A stretch of 64,000 nt of DNA from the NCBI RefSeq assembly GCF_003096275.1, contig NZ_QENQ01000001.1, positions 1,419,855 through 1,483,854 on the forward strand, written 5' to 3'. Both the position numbers and the translations under genes were made by a program. Position 1 is the first letter of the stretch; each line of letters begins with the position of its first letter. Source of the stretch: Sphingomonas pokkalii (GTDB lineage Bacteria; Pseudomonadota; Alphaproteobacteria; Sphingomonadales; Sphingomonadaceae). Positions 60,581 to 64,000 of this stretch are shown here, piece after piece. Under the pieces are notes generated by a model. The model was not told the DNA's origin. It searched no databases and saw only the letters and a list, made by a program, of their open reading frames with translations.

Positions 60581-61164
60581 TGCATCCGTCGGGATAGATT
60601 GATGAGCATCGCGGCGGTGGCACCCCAGATGCGGCGCTCCTGCCATTGAATTTCGTAGTAGCGCCGCTGTCGCCCCTGGTAGAGCGCGTGCTTCTCCGCA
60701 TGGTTGGCGGCGTCGAGCAGGAAGGCGAGGGGAACTTCGAACACGTCCGCCACCTCTGCCTCGGCGGGAATGAGCGCCAGGTCCGCGGGGACCACCGCTA
60801 TCACCGGCGTCACGTCGAAGCCGGTCACCGTGCGATAGCGATCCACCGTGCCGATCACGTCCACCCGGTGGCGGGGCAGGGCGATTTCCTCTTCGGCTTC
60901 CCGCAAGGCAGCGTCGATCGCGTCGCGGTCTCCGGCATCGATGCGACCGCCGGGAAAGGCGATCTGGCCGGCATGGCGTCGCAAATTGGCATTGCGCTGG
61001 GTCAGGATCACGCAGGGTTCGACGCGATCGGTAACGGCGACGAGCACCGCCGCGGCGCTGGGGGCCTGGGCCGGATCGGCAAAGGCCAGATCGCCGGGTA
61101 GTAGCGGCACGGCAGGCGCGGGCGCTTCCGCAAGCGCCTTCCGCAGCCTTGCAGCAAGCCTCAT
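60568..61164 (-). CDS. NUDIX hydrolase, coenzyme-A-pyrophosphatase-like
   Basis: 198 residues. NUDIX box FPGGRIDAGDRDAIDAAL-REAEEEI with the preceding LRRHAGQIAFPGG, typical of the CoA-ase (NudL) subgroup, and no transmembrane part. It would hydrolyse CoA or related nucleoside diphosphate derivatives. ATG 61164 overlaps the previous stop (ATGA); extra residues upstream come from the neighbour's antisense. Confidence 0.9.
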   Translation of the reverse strand: MRLAARLRKALAEAPAPAVPLLPGDLAFADPAQAPSAAAVLVAVTDRVEPCVILTQRNANLRRHAGQIAFPGGRIDAGDRDAIDAALREAEEEIALPRHRVDVIGTVDRYRTVTGFDVTPVIAVVPADLALIPAEAEVADVFEVPLAFLLDAANHAEKHALYQGRQRRYYEIQWQERRIWGATAAMLINLSRRMQWPI

Positions 61165-61727
61165 TCCGCCGGCTCTAGCCGGAAAAACGCGCCGTCGCTC
61201 CATACCCCGGGTGGCGAGGATTCGTTCTCAAGTGCGAGGGCCGCGAGCTCATAATAAAGTGGCCTCGCGATCAGAGCATCCAGGCCGCGGCGGACCTGCA
61301 GATAGGGATGGGGACCATCTTCCCGTGCTTCCACCCGCAGGGGATGTTTCGGCCCTGCCACGACGATATCGCCGGTGTTGAGGCGGAACGCGAGGCGGCC
61401 AGCGCTGCCGCGCGCTTCGGTCTTGAGCTCGATCGCGACAAAGGGGGCGTCCTCCACCGCGATGTCCAGCTTTTCCACAGGGGTTACCAGAACGAATCGC
61501 CCGTCCGGCTCCCGGCGCAGGATCGTGGAAAACAGGCGAACCATCTCCGGCCGCTGGATCATGCCACCCTGGTGATACCAGCGCCCGTCGCGCGCGATCC
61601 GCATATCGCTGTCGCCGCAATGGGCCGGATTCCAGCTTTCCACCGGCGGCAGGCGTTGTTCCTCCGCCGCCTTTGCGATTTCGGCGAGCGAAAGGCCGGA
61701 GAAATCGGGGGGAGGGGGGGCGGGCAT
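61161..61727 (-). CDS. DUF1285 protein
   Basis: 188 residues, motif WNPAHCGDSDMRIARDGRWYHQGGMIQR and LYYELAALAL as in DUF1285. Function is unknown; it forms a coupled unit with the NUDIX and nucleotidyltransferase genes downstream. Confidence 0.88.
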   Translation of the reverse strand: MPAPPPPDFSGLSLAEIAKAAEEQRLPPVESWNPAHCGDSDMRIARDGRWYHQGGMIQRPEMVRLFSTILRREPDGRFVLVTPVEKLDIAVEDAPFVAIELKTEARGSAGRLAFRLNTGDIVVAGPKHPLRVEAREDGPHPYLQVRRGLDALIARPLYYELAALALENESSPPGVWSDGAFFRLEPAE

Positions 61728-61785
61728 CGCGCTCCTTTACCGGTTGCGCACCCGTTTTGTCGATGTCGCCGGCGCGATGGTGTCG

Positions 61786-62307
61786 TCAGGCGGCTTCGCG
61801 CAGGCGTGGCACGACGGTGCCCGCGCAGTTGGGCACGGCCGATCCGCGCGCCAGGAGCCGGCGCGGTTCGAACGGCCCCGGCAGTCGCCAGCGCCCGGTG
61901 CGCGTCGCATCGAAGCCGAAGAAACGACCATAATATTCCGGATCGCCGATCAGCATCAGTGCTTCCGCGCCTGGAACCGCACTGGCTTCGGCGGCGTCGA
62001 GCATGTGTTGCATCAGCATCCGGCCAATGCCCGCCTGCTGGCGTGCCGGCTCCACCGCCACCGGCCCGACCATGACCAGCGGCACCAGCGGCCCGATGTC
62101 GCTGGCCAACGACACCGGCCAGCTCTGGATCGTGCCCAGCAAGCTACCATCGGCATCGCACGCGGCGAAGCTCAGCGGGCGAATCGGTAGGGTTCCCTGC
62201 CGGACCCGATAGGCGGTACGCAGGTGACGATCCGTTCCGAACGCACGATCGAGCAATGCCTCAACGGCACTCGAATCGACCGAATCGAGCGAAACCAATT
62301 GTGTCAC
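61786..62307 (-). CDS. GNAT-family N-acetyltransferase
   Basis: 173 residues from GTG 62307, with GAAGGAAG 7-14 bases upstream. The acetyl-CoA site is VEPARQQAGIGRMLMQHML and the fold has LMLIGDPEYYGRFFGF, typical of the GNAT YhbS-like group. The substrate is unknown. Confidence 0.88.
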   Translation of the reverse strand: MTQLVSLDSVDSSAVEALLDRAFGTDRHLRTAYRVRQGTLPIRPLSFAACDADGSLLGTIQSWPVSLASDIGPLVPLVMVGPVAVEPARQQAGIGRMLMQHMLDAAEASAVPGAEALMLIGDPEYYGRFFGFDATRTGRWRLPGPFEPRRLLARGSAVPNCAGTVVPRLREAA

Positions 62308-62482
62308 CGCTGCTTCCTTCGTCGTGCCCCGGCCCCTGTGCCGAAGGGCGCGCGCTTTACCGGCGCGGTGCGGAAGCGCAAGCGCGAATCGTGCAACAGG
62401 CGGATGCAGGGAATGCACAGGCTTTCGTCCGTGCCGCCATCTGCTATGGCGCGCGCCTCATCCCCGCGAAAGGCCCATTTGC

Positions 62483-62854
62483 TTGCCCGACCTATTGCAG
62501 CTTCAGGTGCACGACCTCCAGGTGGAACTGCTCACCGGCGTATATTCCGAAGAGACCCATCTGCCGCAGCCGCTGCGCATCTCGGTAACGGTCGATCTCG
62601 ACGTTCCCGAGCGGTTCATGCCGGATACGCCGCTTGGTGTTTCCAAAAGCTACATGGACCTGAAGCACGCAGCGACCGACGCGCTGCCGAAAGACGTGCA
62701 TTTCACGCTGATCGAAGCGGTGGCGGAGCATATCTGCGAAACCCTGTTCGTCTCTGATTCGCGTGTGCGCCGGGTCGAGGTACGCATCGTGAAGCTCGCC
62801 ATCGCCGAACGCGACGAATCCATCGGTATCACGCTGGTCCGCCACCGCCGCTGA
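62483..62854 (+). CDS. folB: Dihydroneopterin aldolase family protein
   Basis: 123 residues from a TTG start (62483; AAAGG is upstream). The FolB pattern is LQVELLTGVYSEETHLPQPLRISVTVDLDV with a later VKLAIAERDESIGITLVR. It acts in folate synthesis. Other starts upstream in this frame overlap the divergent acetyltransferase gene and lack homology, hence the TTG. Confidence 0.85.
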   Translation: MPDLLQLQVHDLQVELLTGVYSEETHLPQPLRISVTVDLDVPERFMPDTPLGVSKSYMDLKHAATDALPKDVHFTLIEAVAEHICETLFVSDSRVRRVEVRIVKLAIAERDESIGITLVRHRR

Positions 62855-62875
62855 TTGCCGCGGCGCGCCGCGCGA

Positions 62876-63712
62876 TCAGGCGCAGGGGCCCAGATCGCGC
62901 AGCACCAACTGATAATCCTGCCGCGCCGCCGCCGCATTTTCGGGTGATTCGGCGCTCAGCGCATCGGCCGGCAGTTCCTTGGGCAGCCCGCAGGCGAGGC
63001 GGAACCACAGGAGCGTATCCCGTTTTGGCGCGCCGGCGCTCTCGTCGACGATATCGCCAAGCGAAACCGCCCAGCGAGTCTGTTCGCCGGGACGGCGCAG
63101 TATCTGCAGCGAAATCGGCGCGGCATTACCCGTCTTGAGAAAAATCTGCGTTTCCCCCTCGCCGGGCAGCGCGCCAGGCACGTGGAACGCGTTGCCGATA
63201 CCGGTGATCGCCGGCGGCGCGTTGGAAGCAACGAGGTCGCGGGTGATCCGGCGGGTGAGGGCGTCCAGCTCCGGGGTCCAGGTGAACGCGCTGTCGATGC
63301 CGGTCAGCTGCACTTCGCCGCTCTTGCCCGCCACCGGGCGGGCGAACAACAGCACGCGCTGCTTCTTCAGTTTCGGCACCTTGCCGCGTGCGTCGAGCGG
63401 AACATCCGCGACATAGGCAATTTGTGCCGAAAGGGGATTCGATCCGCGAATCAGTGCCAGAACATCGGCCTGGACGTAGAGGCGCGCCCGTCCGGGAGCG
63501 AGCGCGGCACCCGAAATCTCCTTGATGCGGATCAAGTCGCGGATGCGCGCATCGATCACCAGCGGTGCACCCACGATTGCCCCCGCAACGGTGGCGTATG
63601 TGGGTAGGACACTTCGCGCTTCGGCGCGGATTTGCGTGGTTTGCGGGGCGGTCTGCGCGACAACCGGCGATGCTGCAACGCAACAAAACAGCAGGGGGAG
63701 GGCGTATTTCAT
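62876..63712 (-). CDS. Exported hypothetical protein
   Basis: 278 residues with a signal peptide (MKYALPLLFCCVAASPVVAQ), Pro-rich spacer, and a beta-rich domain containing IDARIRDLIRIKEISG. Two C-terminal Cys (RLACGLP, LGPCA) may form a disulfide. No domain name is certain. It is monocistronic, converging on folB. Confidence 0.75.
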   Translation of the reverse strand: MKYALPLLFCCVAASPVVAQTAPQTTQIRAEARSVLPTYATVAGAIVGAPLVIDARIRDLIRIKEISGAALAPGRARLYVQADVLALIRGSNPLSAQIAYVADVPLDARGKVPKLKKQRVLLFARPVAGKSGEVQLTGIDSAFTWTPELDALTRRITRDLVASNAPPAITGIGNAFHVPGALPGEGETQIFLKTGNAAPISLQILRRPGEQTRWAVSLGDIVDESAGAPKRDTLLWFRLACGLPKELPADALSAESPENAAAARQDYQLVLRDLGPCA

Positions 63713-63939
63713 GCCGGCGGAGCTAGCCGATTGTGCCGATCTTATACAGAAATAATTCTGCCATGCGCACGTTGTACGACCAATTCGTCCGACAAAGAGT
63801 TTGCGTCGTCCGTATGGCCACGATACAGACTTGGTGCTCTCGCCATCAGGGGCGCAGTGTGACCCGGGGTGAGCGGACTTGTGCGCGGCAGCCAGCCGGC
63901 CAGGGTCGCAAGCAGGATTAGAGGGAGTGACGTTGCCGA

Positions 63940-64000
63940 ATGGCTTACGCTGACCGGAATGTAAGTGGCAGTCGTGTGGTCGCGATCGTTATCGTCGCGA
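63940..64000 (+). CDS. TonB-family energy transducer, N-terminal fragment cut by the window end
   Basis: The first 20 residues, MAYADRNVSGSRVVAIVIVA, match the cytoplasmic start and beginning of the membrane helix of sphingomonad TonB proteins. GAGGGAG lies 13 bases upstream. Such a protein would power the TonB-dependent receptors in this window. The remainder lies outside, so identity is based on the N-terminus only. Confidence 0.6.
   Translation, partial: MAYADRNVSGSRVVAIVIVA

Overview
The window looks like a piece of a high-GC alphaproteobacterial chromosome, most likely a sphingomonad. This rests on several TonB-dependent receptors, a PepSY/DUF3649/DUF3325 iron-uptake set, the short (plant-type) glutamate-cysteine ligase, an Ala-Ser quinolone-determining region in ParC, and the N-terminus of a sphingomonad-style TonB protein at the right edge. 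This is read from gene content only; no database was searched.

Left part (1-4.7 kb): the tail of an IS3-type insertion sequence, then a four-gene iron-uptake operon with a ferric-siderophore receptor and three inner-membrane proteins (DUF3649, PepSY, DUF3325).

Centre (4.7-30.8 kb): a biosynthetic island with three transcription units. (a) Rightward from 8995, tightly overlapping genes encode a fatty-acyl-AMP ligase/ACP, an AT-less KS-ACP-aminotransferase-methyltransferase-C-A-PCP megasynthase, a C-A-PCP-TE NRPS and an MbtH protein. A discrete malonyl transferase and a PPTase follow. The logic matches iturin/mycosubtilin-type synthetases: a fatty acid is activated, extended once, transaminated to a beta-amino acid and joined to two amino acids. 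(b) Leftward from 30688: a P-type ATPase without the usual metal motif, an asparagine-synthetase-like amidotransferase, a P450 and an AurF-type diiron oxygenase. (c) Leftward from 8733, divergent from the NRPS genes: six short-spaced or overlapping genes encode a DUF697-like membrane protein, two sister 2-TM miniproteins, a Cys-rich anchored protein, an ABC exporter whose ATPase motifs are all broken, and an SPFH protein. Units (a) and (b) share an identical 13-nt promoter element about 135 nt before their start codons, which suggests co-regulation.

30.8-41.2 kb: a roughly 1-kb gene-poor stretch, a cobalamin riboswitch driving a BtuB-like receptor and a second PepSY protein, then O-acetylhomoserine sulfhydrylase, an MFS transporter, a ketoglutarate-semialdehyde dehydrogenase and a secreted hypothetical.

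41.2-64 kb: mostly housekeeping genes: glutathione synthesis, rsmE, ubiA, pmbA, an inositol-phosphatase relative, tRNA-Arg, a VUT transporter, a TauE/SafE permease, purQ-purS-purC, parC, a GGDEF-EAL regulator, a CCA-adding enzyme, a NUDIX hydrolase and folB. Between 47.5 and 49.4 kb lies a small scarred region with two genes broken at one junction and a prophage fragment next to tRNA-Arg. Palindromic intergenic repeats are scattered through the right half.
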